Positions 1 through 8,652 of a stretch of 44,575 nucleotides of DNA are shown here, piece by piece. Source of the stretch: a bacterium (GTDB taxonomy: Bacteria > Planctomycetota > J058 > JAJDCP01); NCBI GenBank assembly GCA_030428695.1, contig JAUIEM010000014.1, positions 1 to 44,575 of the forward strand, read 5' to 3'. The notes beneath the pieces were generated by a model. It was not told the DNA's origin. It saw only the letters and a program-made list of their open reading frames with translations, and did no database searches. Positions within the stretch are counted from its first letter, which is position 1. Each line of letters begins with the position of its first letter. A program made the position numbers and the translations under genes.

Positions 1-1743
1 TCCCGCCATCACTTCCGGCTGGTCCAGAGCGGCGCCGCCCATCTGCTGATCGATCTCGGCAGCCTGAACGGCACCTTCGTCAACGGCAAGTCGGTCCAGC
101 GCCACGAGCTCTCGAACGGCGACGTGATCCAGGTCGGCGAGGTCCGCCTGACGTACCTCCACGCCGTCGATCTCCGCAGCTCCGGCAGCCGCCGCCTGCC
201 GCTTACAGGGAGCGCGGGGCGCAGCGTACCGCTGATCGCAGCCTCGCTCGTCGTCGCCGCCGCGCTCGTGCTGCTGATCGTCAAGCGCGACCAGGTCCGG
301 GCGTGGCTCGCCGGCGGGGCGGACTCGACGACGGTCCCGACCGCGGCCGACTCGCTGATCGAGCTGCGCGACCTCAACGTCGAGGACGGTGCCCTGCTGA
401 ACACCCACGACCTCACGCTAGAAGGACGCGTCGAGGTCCTGCGCGGGCCGCCGCTGCGGGCGGTGTTCGTCCGCCCTCCGGGCGACTCGGTGTACGTCGA
501 GAGGGACGGGCGCTTCGCCGTCGACCTCGCGCTGCACGAACGGGACAACCGGCTCGAGATCGTCTACGGCGACAAGGAGCTCAACCTCTATGTGCGCGTC
601 GACTCGGTCGAGCCCCACGTCAAGGTCAACTTCGACAAGCTCGAGATCACGGCGAAGTCGAACGAGATCCTGACCTCCCTCCAGCTCGGCAACGCGCCGA
701 TGCGGGAGACGGACGGCTTGATCCACCAGCTCCCGATCGTCCCCCTGCCCGTCGAGCAGACGACGGTCCTGCGGGGCTATGACCGGGCGGGCAACGAGGG
801 CGGCGCGTCGGTCTACATCCCATCGATCCCGGTGCTGCCCAGCCAGCGCAGGACCGCTGACTCGCTCGGCGTCGAGCTGGTCACCGTCGGACCCTGGGAC
901 ATGGGCTTCGTGCTCGTGCCCGGCGGCGAGCAGACCCTCGGCTCGCCGCGCGATGAGGCCGGACGTTTCAGCAACGAGACCGAACGCGAGGTCGAGGTGA
1001 CCCGGCCGTTCTACATCAAGTGCACCGAGGTCACGCAGGCCGAATACGCGGCGGTGATGGGACACAACCCCTCGTACTTCCAGTTCGCGGGACTCGATGC
1101 CGCCGTCGAGTCGGTCAGCTGGTACGAGGCCGTCCTGTTCTGCAATCGGCTGTCCGAGCTCGAGGGCCTCGAGCCGGCCTACAGGATCGAGAACCTCGCC
1201 CACGACGCCCTCGGCACCCTCGACACCGCGACGGTGACCTTCCTCGGGCTCGACCGCACCGGCTACCGCCTGCCGACGGAGGCGGAGTGGGAGTACGCCT
1301 GCCGGGCCGGAACCCGCACCGCCCTGCCGAGCGGGGCGATCCGCATCCTCGGCGCCTTGTTCGCCCCCGAGATCGACGAGATCGGCTGGTATGGAGGCAA
1401 CAGCCGCGCGGACTACCAGGGCGCCGTCGATTCGTCGGGGTGGGACGAGAAGCAGCTGCAGCACCTGCGCGCCGGCGTCCAGATCGTCGCCCGCAAGAGG
1501 GCGAACCGCTTCGGTCTCTACGACACCATCGGCAACGTCTGGGAGTGGTGCTGGGACGTGCTCGCTGCCGAGCCGCCGGGCGGCACCGATCCGATCGTCG
1601 CGGGGGGCGCATCCGCGCGTGTGGTGCGCGGCGGAAGCTGGGTGGACAGCGCGCGCGAGAGCCGCTCGGCTCGACGTCGCGGCAGCGACCCCCGCGGGCG
1701 CTCGAGCCGGATCGGCTTCCGGCCCGTGCGGACCGTGCCCTGA
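1..1743 (+). CDS. FHA / transmembrane / FGE-sulfatase-like protein (5' end cut by window)
   Basis: The frame is open from base 1, so the start lies outside; 580 residues are visible. Visible residues 1-50 are the end of an FHA domain (SRHH and GSLNGTFVNG motifs), a phosphothreonine-binding fold. A single membrane helix follows at about residues 76-95. From about residue 300 to the end is a formylglycine-generating-enzyme (SUMF1) fold, with TEVTQAEY, YRLPTEAEWEYACRAG, GNVWEWCWD, VVRGGSW and IGFRPVR motifs. The Cys pair that true FGEs carry just after the GGS motif is absent (GGSWVDSARES), so sulfatase activation is unlikely and a binding or other role is more probable. It abuts a double Ser/Thr kinase gene with no gap, so the FHA domain may read phosphorylation by that kinase (inference). 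Confidence 0.85.
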   Translation, partial: SRHHFRLVQSGAAHLLIDLGSLNGTFVNGKSVQRHELSNGDVIQVGEVRLTYLHAVDLRSSGSRRLPLTGSAGRSVPLIAASLVVAAALVLLIVKRDQVRAWLAGGADSTTVPTAADSLIELRDLNVEDGALLNTHDLTLEGRVEVLRGPPLRAVFVRPPGDSVYVERDGRFAVDLALHERDNRLEIVYGDKELNLYVRVDSVEPHVKVNFDKLEITAKSNEILTSLQLGNAPMRETDGLIHQLPIVPLPVEQTTVLRGYDRAGNEGGASVYIPSIPVLPSQRRTADSLGVELVTVGPWDMGFVLVPGGEQTLGSPRDEAGRFSNETEREVEVTRPFYIKCTEVTQAEYAAVMGHNPSYFQFAGLDAAVESVSWYEAVLFCNRLSELEGLEPAYRIENLAHDALGTLDTATVTFLGLDRTGYRLPTEAEWEYACRAGTRTALPSGAIRILGALFAPEIDEIGWYGGNSRADYQGAVDSSGWDEKQLQHLRAGVQIVARKRANRFGLYDTIGNVWEWCWDVLAAEPPGGTDPIVAGGASARVVRGGSWVDSARESRSARRRGSDPRGRSSRIGFRPVRTVP

Positions 1744-3693
1744 ATGGGGGGCGAGCCGATCGACGAGAGCCAGCTCTACGACGCGTACCTCGACGCCGCC
1801 ATGCAGGGAGAAGCGGAGAATCCCTCCGCCTACCTGCGGCGTCACGGTGTCGAGGACGCCAGCCTGCTCGACAGCCTCAAGGCCGCGCAACAGCTCGTCG
1901 ACGATGGGCGGCTGCTCGAGCAGGAGACGATCGCCGACCAGCGGCTCGGCGACTATCGGCTCGTCAAACGGCTCGGCAAAGGTGGCATGGGGATCGTCTT
2001 CCTCGCGGAACAGGTCTCGCTGCACCGCCTGGTCGCGCTCAAGGTCATCCGCCCCGACATGCAGGCGAGCGCCCACGCGAAAGAGCGCTTCATCCGTGAA
2101 GCGCGCGCGGTCGCGCGCCTCCGTCATCCCCACATCGTGACGGTCTTCGACTTCGGGGAAGACCGCGACATGCTCTACATCGCGATGGAGCTGGTCCCGG
2201 GGAAGGGCCTCGACGACCTGCTCCACGACCTCGAGGGACGGGGCCCGCTGCCGGTCGAGCAGGTCCTGCGCTGGCTCGTGCCGATCGTCGAGGCGGTCCA
2301 CGTCGCCCACGAGCAGGGGATCATCCACCGGGACATCAAGCCGAGCAACGTCATCATCAGCAAGGAGGGCGTCCCGATCCTGCTCGACTTCGGGCTCGCC
2401 CGCGAGAGCCTGTCCGAACAATCGACCATCACGATGTCCTTCATCGGCACACCGACCTACGCCTCGCCCGAGCAGCTGATCCCGGGCGAGGGCAAGCTCG
2501 ACCGCCGCACGGACATCTACTCGCTCGGCGTGATGCTGTACCGCTGCCTCAGCGGCCAGCTGCCCTTCGACATCAAGCTCTCGGCCGACTCGATCGAGAA
2601 GTTCCTCGCCAACGATGCGCCCCCGGTGCGAGGTCTGCGGCCGGAGCTCTCCCGCGAGCTCGAAGCGGTCGTGCACAAGGCCCTGGCCAAGGACCCCGAC
2701 GCCCGCTACCCCGACGCGGCCGCGCTCGCCCACGACCTGCGCGCCCTGCTCGAGCACCGCCCGATCGCGAGCTCGCGCTCGACGGAGCTGCGGCTGGCGG
2801 ATGCCCTCGAGCGCGCCCTGCCCGGCTGCGCGATCGACGAGTTCCTCTGCCCGGGCTCGCACGGGAAGATCTTCCGGGGCCGCTTCCCGGGTCAGCAAGG
2901 CGACGTCGCGATCAAGCTGATGGACGCCTGGATCGCCGAGAACGCGGCGGACAAGTTCCTCCTCGAAGCCGAGCGCGCGGCCCGGGTCGATCATCCCCAC
3001 GTCGCGAACGTCCTCGCCTGCGGGCACGATGGCGGCTGCTGCTACGTGGTCAGCCAGCTGCACGCCGGCACCGACCTGCAACGTCTCGTCGAGGAGCAGG
3101 GGCCGCTGCCCCTCGAGGAGGCGCTCTCGCTCGTCCGCCGGGTCGGGCTCGGGCTGCATGCCGTGCACGAAGCGGACACCCTGCATCGCGACGTCAAGCC
3201 CGGGAACATCTACGTCGACCTCGACACCGAGGAGGTGATGCTGATCGACTTCGGTCTGAGCGCAGACCTCGCCCACGGCCAGGCGGTGGCCCAGGCCCAG
3301 GCCGGCTTCGGGACGCCAGCGGTGATGGCCCCGGAGGTCTGTCTCGGCCAGACCGCGGGCACGGCGAGCGACCAGTACGCCCTCGCCGTCACGCTCTTCT
3401 TCCTGTTGAGCGGACGCTTCCCCTTCACCGACCCCTCGCCCCTCGCCCTCCTCCAGATGCACATCCATCAGCCTCCGCCGCCGCTGCCGCCCCACGTCCC
3501 GCGGCAGGTCTCCCGCGCGGTCGGTCGCGCGCTCGCGAAAAAGCCCGGGGGGCGCTTCGACGACGTCCTCGGCTTCATCACCGCCCTCGACGCCCCGCCG
3601 CCCCCCGCAGGTCCGCCCCGCGAGCGCCTGTTGTGGCTCGTGCTTCCGGGCGTGCTGGTGCTGCTCGCGGTCGCCTGGTGGATCTGGGGGTAG
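1744..3693 (+). CDS. Membrane-anchored protein with two tandem Ser/Thr kinase domains
   Basis: 649 residues. After a short helical N-terminus there are two complete Hanks-type kinase domains. Kinase 1, about residues 70-340: GKGGMGIVF loop, Lys100 in VALK, HRDIKPSN with Asp197, DFG, GTPTYASPEQ. Kinase 2, about 365-600: GSHGKIF loop, Lys391 in VAIK, HRDVKPGN with Asp483, DFG Asp502, GTPAVMAPE. Both keep the catalytic residues, so both could be active. A C-terminal membrane helix (about 628-648) would leave the kinases in the cytoplasm. The ATG follows directly on the TGA of the FHA/FGE gene, implying one operon; no signal-sensing domain (for example PASTA) is present. Substrates cannot be told from sequence; the FHA partner is the obvious candidate. 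Confidence 0.9.
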   Translation: MGGEPIDESQLYDAYLDAAMQGEAENPSAYLRRHGVEDASLLDSLKAAQQLVDDGRLLEQETIADQRLGDYRLVKRLGKGGMGIVFLAEQVSLHRLVALKVIRPDMQASAHAKERFIREARAVARLRHPHIVTVFDFGEDRDMLYIAMELVPGKGLDDLLHDLEGRGPLPVEQVLRWLVPIVEAVHVAHEQGIIHRDIKPSNVIISKEGVPILLDFGLARESLSEQSTITMSFIGTPTYASPEQLIPGEGKLDRRTDIYSLGVMLYRCLSGQLPFDIKLSADSIEKFLANDAPPVRGLRPELSRELEAVVHKALAKDPDARYPDAAALAHDLRALLEHRPIASSRSTELRLADALERALPGCAIDEFLCPGSHGKIFRGRFPGQQGDVAIKLMDAWIAENAADKFLLEAERAARVDHPHVANVLACGHDGGCCYVVSQLHAGTDLQRLVEEQGPLPLEEALSLVRRVGLGLHAVHEADTLHRDVKPGNIYVDLDTEEVMLIDFGLSADLAHGQAVAQAQAGFGTPAVMAPEVCLGQTAGTASDQYALAVTLFFLLSGRFPFTDPSPLALLQMHIHQPPPPLPPHVPRQVSRAVGRALAKKPGGRFDDVLGFITALDAPPPPAGPPRERLLWLVLPGVLVLLAVAWWIWG

Positions 3694-3820
3694 GTGACGC
3701 TGCGCGTCGCCCGGTGCCCCGAAAAACTTGTGCACATGTATCAAACCGAGACAGATTCCCGCTCTGATGCCACGATCTGGTACACCGGCCGGCCGCCCTC
3801 GCCCCCCTGGCCACTTGCAA

Positions 3821-3838
3821 AATGGCACAAAGTTTGCG
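3821..3838 (+). promoter_or_regulatory. Sigma-54-type (-24/-12) promoter before the first pilin
   Basis: TGGCAC at 3823-3828 and TTGC at 3834-3837 are separated by 5 nt, the exact -24/-12 spacing of RpoN promoters. It lies about 60 nt upstream of the chosen GTG start of the pilin, in a locally AT-richer gap between the kinase gene and the pilin. Sigma-54 pilA promoters activated by PilR-type regulators are known in Pseudomonas and Myxococcus. No NtrC-family activator is in the window. Confidence 0.65.
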
Positions 3839-3896
3839 CGCTTGATCCGCACGAAGCCTTGTGATGTTTCGAAAACCCTACACGGGAGGAGAGGGA

Positions 3897-4292
3897 GTGT
3901 CTTTGTCGAGAGCCAGGGCCGGATTCACCCTGATCGAAGTGATGATCGTCATCGCCATCATCGCCATCATCGCGGTGATCGCGATTCCCAGCCTGTTGTC
4001 AGCCCGTATGTCCGCCAACGAGTCGGCGGCGATCGGGAACTTGCGCACGTGGCACTCGTCCGGACTGGAACCGGAGCAGTACGCGCAGAGCGGCTACACG
4101 ATCACGTTCGATAGCGTGGTCGGGGCTGACGGCGTCACGTACTCCGGGGTCCGCGCGATGCCCGACGTCAAGGACTCCACCGGCAGGCGCTGCTTCTGGA
4201 TCGACGGGCGAGGGTCGATCCGTCAGGCCTCGGTCTGGACCCTGGCCGACCCTCTCACCTGGGCGGGACCCGACTCCCCCGCTGTCGAGTAG
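3897..4292 (+). CDS. Type IV pilin-like protein
   Basis: 131 residues from the GTG at 3897, chosen because GGGAGGAGAGGG ends just before it and because it gives a short basic leader typical of prepilins (MSLSRARAG then FTLIEV). An ATG at 3864 would add 11 residues without a good ribosome site. The hydrophobic helix follows the cleavage site, with Glu at +5 and an ANESAAIGNLRT segment common in environmental type IV pilins. It is short and has two Cys, so it is probably a structural pilin or pseudopilin exported across the inner membrane and cut by a prepilin peptidase encoded elsewhere. It has its own sigma-54-type promoter and precedes a PilB/GspE ATPase by 216 nt; that gap shows nothing clear beyond the ribosome site. 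Confidence 0.85.
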   Translation: MSLSRARAGFTLIEVMIVIAIIAIIAVIAIPSLLSARMSANESAAIGNLRTWHSSGLEPEQYAQSGYTITFDSVVGADGVTYSGVRAMPDVKDSTGRRCFWIDGRGSIRQASVWTLADPLTWAGPDSPAVE

Positions 4293-4508
4293 ACCCGCTT
4301 CGACTCCGGCCACTCGCCCCCGATGCGCACGGCAGCGGCTCGAGCCCACCTGCCCGGAAGGCTGCGCCCCCGCCCACGGCGCCGTGCCGGCTCCCCTGGT
4401 CCGCGGCCGGTCCTGCCGCGACCTCCGTCGTGACCGCTTGTGCGGCGGCCTGCCCTGCCGTAGACCGGAGGGGATGCTCCGCGCCAGCGCGCGGTCGGGA
4501 GAGATGCG

Positions 4509-6023
4509 ATGAGCGTGGGATTCGACGCGACCGAGCGGGTCAACAAGTGGCTGCTCGACGCCTTCCAGCGCGGCGCGAGCGACCTGCACATCGAGCACGT
4601 CGGCCGCTCCCTCCGCGTCCGGGCGCGGGTCGACGGCGCCCTCGAGCGGCTCGACCTGTTGATCGACGTCAACGTCTCCGCGGTGTTCGCGCGCCTCAAG
4701 GTGATGGCCGAGCTCGACCTCAACGAGAAGCGCCTGCCCCAGGACGGGCGCTTCCACGCCCACGACTTCATCAAGGAGAACAAGGTCAAGGCCCTCGACG
4801 TGCGCATCAACGTGATGGCGGGCATCGCCGGGGAGAAGGCGGTGCTGCGCCTGATCGACCACAAGAAGATGCGCTTCAAGCTCGAGGAGCTCGGCTTCTC
4901 GAAGCAGGCGCTGGCGCGCTACAAGGCCTGCCTGCAGAAGCCGCACGGCCTGATCCTGCACGTCGGCCCGACCGGCAGCGGCAAGTCGACCTCGCTGTAC
5001 GTCGCGACCGAGTCCGTGCACGGGCCGGGGCTGAACATGGTCACGGTCGAAGATCCGGTCGAGTTCACCCGCGAAGGTGTGCTGCAGACCCAGGTGCAGC
5101 CGGACATCGGGCTGACCTTCCCGGTCATCCTGCGCGCGCTCCTGCGCCAGGACCCGGACATCATCATGGTCGGCGAGATCCGCGATGCCGAGACCGCCGA
5201 GATCGCCCTGCAGGCCGCCTGCACCGGGCATCTGGTGTTCTCCTCGATGCACACCAACGACGCCCTCGGCACCCTCGGTCGGGTGCGCGACATGGGGATG
5301 CCGGCGTACAAGCTGGCGGACGCCCTGCAGTGCGTGGTCGGCCAGCGCTTCGTGCGCAAGCTCTGCACCTGCAAGCAGCTCCTGCGGCTGCCCGGGATCG
5401 AGAAGGACCCCGCGCGCAAGCTCTACCGCAAGCACGGCTGCGCCTTCTGCAAGCAGACGGGCTTCGCGGGCCGCAGCCTGGTGATGGAGGTCCTGACCGT
5501 CGACGACCGGCTGCGCGCGGCGATCGCCAACGAGGTGCGCAGCAAGGGACTGCGGAAGATCGCCCGGGCGGCGGGCTGGCGGTCGCTGTTCCAGGAGGGC
5601 TGGCTCAAGGCGCTGGCCGGGATCACCTCGCCGGCCGAGGTGCTGCGGGTGACGGAGGGCATCGAGATCGGCGACGGCTCCGGCGCCGAGATCGCGAAGA
5701 CCGTGCAGCGCCTCCTGCGCAGCGCCCGGGGCAAGGAGACCGCGGCGGTGCCGAAGGCCGTCCGCAAGGAGGTCGCGCGGAAGCCCGCCGCGCCTCCCGC
5801 CCCCGCCTCGAGCACCAGACGCCCGCCGGCCCAGGACCCCAAGGCCGGGCGTTCGGCTGCAGGCGTGCCGCGCATCGCCGCCCACAAGCCCCGCCCCGCT
5901 CCCGCCAAGCAGCGCCGTCCGCCAGGCGTCAAGCCGGGTCCGCGCGCGCCCGGCAAGCCCGTCCTGCGGCCCGGTCGGCCGCGACCGTCCGGAAACACCG
6001 GACGCCCTCCCGCGAAAGGCTGA
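4509..6023 (+). CDS. PilB/GspE-type pilus assembly ATPase without N1 domain
   Basis: 504 residues. It starts almost directly at the ASDLHIE motif of the GspE N2 domain and so lacks the MshEN/N1 domain of standard PilB and GspE. Walker A is GPTGSGKS (Lys159), the Asp box is VEDPVEF, Walker B is DIIMVGEIRD (Glu223) and the His box is SSMHTND. Cys pairs CTC and CAFC match the zinc-binding insertion of extension ATPases. Residues from about 400 to the end form a basic Pro/Ala/Lys/Arg-rich tail, probably disordered and not usual for the family. GGGAGAG lies just upstream of the ATG. It would power pilus extension or pseudopilus assembly at the inner membrane. A second, fuller GspE-type gene lies downstream at 10565. 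Confidence 0.9.
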   Translation: MSVGFDATERVNKWLLDAFQRGASDLHIEHVGRSLRVRARVDGALERLDLLIDVNVSAVFARLKVMAELDLNEKRLPQDGRFHAHDFIKENKVKALDVRINVMAGIAGEKAVLRLIDHKKMRFKLEELGFSKQALARYKACLQKPHGLILHVGPTGSGKSTSLYVATESVHGPGLNMVTVEDPVEFTREGVLQTQVQPDIGLTFPVILRALLRQDPDIIMVGEIRDAETAEIALQAACTGHLVFSSMHTNDALGTLGRVRDMGMPAYKLADALQCVVGQRFVRKLCTCKQLLRLPGIEKDPARKLYRKHGCAFCKQTGFAGRSLVMEVLTVDDRLRAAIANEVRSKGLRKIARAAGWRSLFQEGWLKALAGITSPAEVLRVTEGIEIGDGSGAEIAKTVQRLLRSARGKETAAVPKAVRKEVARKPAAPPAPASSTRRPPAQDPKAGRSAAGVPRIAAHKPRPAPAKQRRPPGVKPGPRAPGKPVLRPGRPRPSGNTGRPPAKG

Positions 6024-6162
6024 GACCACGCCTCTCGCTGGCCGCGCACCGGGTCGCCCTGGGCGACCAGCGTCGAGCCTCCGCCGGTGAGCGCCTGACC
6101 AGCGCGCCGGTCCCATCCTGACCAGTACGCCCCCGAGCCCGACGGTTCCTGGCCCCGTCGCG

Positions 6163-6180
6163 TTTGGCCCGTCACTTGCG
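6163..6180 (+). promoter_or_regulatory. Sigma-54-type (-24/-12) promoter before the large prepilin
   Basis: TTTGGCCCGTCACTTGCG contains TGGCCC (6165-6170) and TTGC (6176-6179) with a 5-nt spacer, one mismatch from TGGCACG-N4-TTGC in the core. The spacing is the same as in the site at 3823. Transcription would begin about 35 nt before the ATG at 6226. Confidence 0.65.
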
Positions 6181-6225
6181 TGCGGTTTCCCCACCGTCCC
6201 GTTCCCCCTCACACAGGAGCTCTCC

Positions 6226-7041
6226 ATGCTTTCCCGCCGTGGTTTCACCCTGATCGAGCTGATCGTCGTGCTGATCATCGTCGCGACCCTCGCCGGCCTG
6301 GTCCTGCCGAACGTGTCGATGCTCGGCCGCTCGTCCGACATGGCCGCATCCGCTTCGTCCCAGCGCGAGCTGGCGAACAACCTGCAGATGTTCTTCGTGC
6401 TGCAGAAGCGCTACCCGCAGGGCTTCGACTCCCTGCTGATCGACGACGGCTCGGGCACGCCGACCGAGCTGTACGGCCCGCTGCAGGCCGACCTCTCCAC
6501 TGCCGCCAGCGGCGAGTCCGACCAGGCGGCCGGCCTGCCGATCAGCGGCCCGTCGCTCTACGCCGACCTCGAGGTCACCTCGATCACCGGCCAGTACGCC
6601 CGCTCGTTGACCCGCTCGGGCCTCGACTGGGTCTACGACCACAGCGTCGACACCGCCGACGGCGTCGCCACGAACAACTCCGGCATCCACTACCGCGAGC
6701 TCGACCGCAGCAACCCGATCCCGATGGCCACCGTCGCCGACAGCTCGGGTATCGCCGAACGGCTCCTGCCCGGCACCGGCGGGGCGATCCCGACCGGCAG
6801 TATCATCGTCGCCGTCGGCATCGGCCCGAACAACACCGCGATCGGCAAGACGATGAACATCGCGCCGATGTACGCGGGCAACGACAACCGCTACTACGGC
6901 CGCTACGTCGCCTTCTTCCAGGTCTTCGACAGCGGCGAGCGGGCCGTCCTGCTCGGTGTCAGCGACGCCTACGGCCGGACCCCCGACTACGTGATCCAGC
7001 AGTTCAACGAGTCCCTGCCCAACGGCAGTCGTCAGGGCTGA
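6226..7041 (+). CDS. Large prepilin-like protein (candidate major pseudopilin)
   Basis: 271 residues. The N-terminus MLSRRG then FTLIELIVV is a textbook class III prepilin signal with Gly at -1, Phe at +1 and Glu at +5, followed by a hydrophobic helix. The remaining 230 residues form a large globular head, well above the roughly 145 of a standard GspG. AGGAG at 6214-6218 sets the start. The gene has its own sigma-54-type promoter and a strong terminator just after it, so it is placed to be expressed more than the genes behind it; that suggests a main fibre subunit (inference). No Ca-site or disulfide pattern identifying it as GspG is evident. Confidence 0.85.
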   Translation: MLSRRGFTLIELIVVLIIVATLAGLVLPNVSMLGRSSDMAASASSQRELANNLQMFFVLQKRYPQGFDSLLIDDGSGTPTELYGPLQADLSTAASGESDQAAGLPISGPSLYADLEVTSITGQYARSLTRSGLDWVYDHSVDTADGVATNNSGIHYRELDRSNPIPMATVADSSGIAERLLPGTGGAIPTGSIIVAVGIGPNNTAIGKTMNIAPMYAGNDNRYYGRYVAFFQVFDSGERAVLLGVSDAYGRTPDYVIQQFNESLPNGSRQG

Positions 7042-7065
7042 TCCCGCCGGCTTCTGGTCCACAGG

Positions 7066-7106
7066 AAGCCAGGTTCCCCGCCCTCGGGCTCGGGGGGCCT
7101 GGTTTT
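7066..7106 (+). terminator. Rho-independent terminator after the large prepilin
   Basis: CCAGG-TT-CCCCG at 7069-7080 pairs with CGGGG-GG-CCTGG at 7091-7102 (12 pairs including two G-U), with a 10-nt loop, followed by TTTT at 7103-7106. It starts 27 nt after the prepilin stop. A second, weaker hairpin (GGCTTC/GAAGCC, 7049-7070) lies directly before it. It should cut read-through from the sigma-54 promoter into the downstream secretion genes. Confidence 0.7.
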
Positions 7107-7128
7107 CCGGCCGTTTCCCGGAGCACCG

Positions 7129-7722
7129 ATGCGCTGTCTGACCCTCGTAGAGATCTTGATCGTCCTGGTGATCCTCGCGACGCTGGCGGGCCTCACCCTG
7201 CCGCTGGTCGGGGACGCGACCGCCCAGGCCGCGGACGCGGCCACCCGGACCTCGCTGCCGCGCATCCGCAAGGTGATCGTCGGCGGCGACGGCCAGCCCG
7301 GCTACCTGGCGGATGTCGGGGAGCTGCCACGGCCGGCCCCCAGCGAAGGCCGGGCGGCCCACCCGCAGCTGCGCTACCTGTTCCTCGCCCCGGCCGACGC
7401 CCCCGCCTGGGATCCTGCGCGGCACACGGGCTGGCGTGGACCCTACCTGCAGGATGGGACCGCGCGGTACCGCGTCGAGGGGAGCTTCAGCGCTCTCTAC
7501 GGCGAGGACGACGACCCTTGCATCATCGACGGCTGGGGGCAACCGATCGTGCTGCAGGAACCGGACACGAGCTTCACCGCGAGCGAACGGCGACGCTACG
7601 CGCGGCTGATCTCGGCGGGCCCCGACGGCGTCCTCGACACGCCGCGGGACGCGCTGATCCCCGACGTCGACAGCCGCGGGGATGACCTCGTGCTGTTCCT
7701 CTCCGTGGCGGATCTGCCGTGA
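7129..7722 (+). CDS. Minor prepilin-like protein with atypical leader
   Basis: 197 residues. MRC then LTLVEILIV shows the prepilin pattern (Glu at +5, long hydrophobic helix), but the residue at -1 is Cys instead of the near-invariant Gly. No upstream in-frame ATG or GTG offers an alternative leader; CCGGAG precedes the ATG. The head contains ELPRP, a WDP...GWRGPYL block and a GWGQPI segment, features recurring in GspG/GspH-like pseudopilins. Its stop overlaps the GTG of the next prepilin by 4 nt (GTGA), so the two are co-translated. Probably a minor pseudopilin at the fibre tip. Confidence 0.8.
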   Translation: MRCLTLVEILIVLVILATLAGLTLPLVGDATAQAADAATRTSLPRIRKVIVGGDGQPGYLADVGELPRPAPSEGRAAHPQLRYLFLAPADAPAWDPARHTGWRGPYLQDGTARYRVEGSFSALYGEDDDPCIIDGWGQPIVLQEPDTSFTASERRRYARLISAGPDGVLDTPRDALIPDVDSRGDDLVLFLSVADLP

Positions 7723-8636
7723 ATGCGCGGCAGGGAGTGACCCTCGTCGAGCTGCTCGTCGTGATGGTGATCCTCGTCACCCTGGCGGGGCTGGCGGTCG
7801 TCAGCCTCGAGGGGAGCGTCGCCCAGTCCCGCTACGACGGCACGGCGCGCGTCTTCGCCGACCTCGAGCGGGCGATCCTCGACGAGCCCGCCGCGCGGCA
7901 GCCCGACGGCAGCCGCAGCTACGCCGGCTTCCTCGCCGACATGGGACGGCTGCCGGTGGTCGCGGACAGCGCCGCGCCCTGCGCCGAGCTGTGGACGCAG
8001 CCCCCGGGGGTGCTGGCCTTCGCCCTGCGCAGCCCGCCGGCGCCCGACGACGACATCGCGCTGCCCTGCGGCTGGCGCGGCCCCTACGTCACGCTCCCCT
8101 TCGGCGCGGAGAGCCTGGCCGACGGCTGGGGGCGCGGCTTCGAGGTCTACAACCCGACCGGCGCCGAGGCCGCGGTCGGCGAGACCATCGCGGCGCTCGC
8201 GAGCCTGGGGGCGGACGGCGAGGAGGCCGGCGAGAGCTTCGACCGCGACCTCGGCCTCGACTTCAGCGCCCGCTCCCGGGGCGCCTTGCGGGTCGTCGTC
8301 AAGTGCGCGTCCGATTCCGCCGGCAGCGCCCTGCGCGACCCGACGCTCGCGGACGGAGACCGGGTCGTGGTGCGGCTGTTCGGGCCGGATGCGAGCGGAG
8401 ACGCGCGCGTGCTCGGCGAGGCGCTCGTCGACCTGATGCTGCTCGCGACGGGCAGCGAGGCGGCGGTCGACTTTGTGGATGTCCCCGTCGGCCCCCGGGT
8501 CGTCCGTGCCTGGATCGACCACGTCAGCGGCGACGGCAGCCTGGGCAGCCACGCGCAGGACCGCCGCGGACGGGTCGCCCGCATCGAGCTTCCCCGCGGG
8601 GGCGCCGTCGCCACCGTCATCGTCGACGTGCCCTAG
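7719..8636 (+). CDS. Minor prepilin-like protein
   Basis: 305 residues from a GTG that overlaps the previous stop. Leader MNARQG then VTLVELLVV: Gly at -1 and Glu at +5. It shares ADMGRLP and GWRGPYV blocks with the preceding prepilin, so the two look like paralogs; this one has a C-terminal extension of about 110 residues that reads like a beta-rich domain. It probably sits with the other minor pseudopilins at the tip of the fibre and may determine cargo or surface contact (inference). Confidence 0.8.
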   Translation: MNARQGVTLVELLVVMVILVTLAGLAVVSLEGSVAQSRYDGTARVFADLERAILDEPAARQPDGSRSYAGFLADMGRLPVVADSAAPCAELWTQPPGVLAFALRSPPAPDDDIALPCGWRGPYVTLPFGAESLADGWGRGFEVYNPTGAEAAVGETIAALASLGADGEEAGESFDRDLGLDFSARSRGALRVVVKCASDSAGSALRDPTLADGDRVVVRLFGPDASGDARVLGEALVDLMLLATGSEAAVDFVDVPVGPRVVRAWIDHVSGDGSLGSHAQDRRGRVARIELPRGGAVATVIVDVP

Positions 8637-8652
8637 CCAGGAAGGAGCGCCC

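Noticed and set aside
418..3852. Very long open frame on the minus strand opposite the FHA/FGE and double-kinase genes
   Set aside because: It is antisense to genes with clear domains and has the low-complexity Arg/Asp/Glu composition of GC-rich shadow frames.
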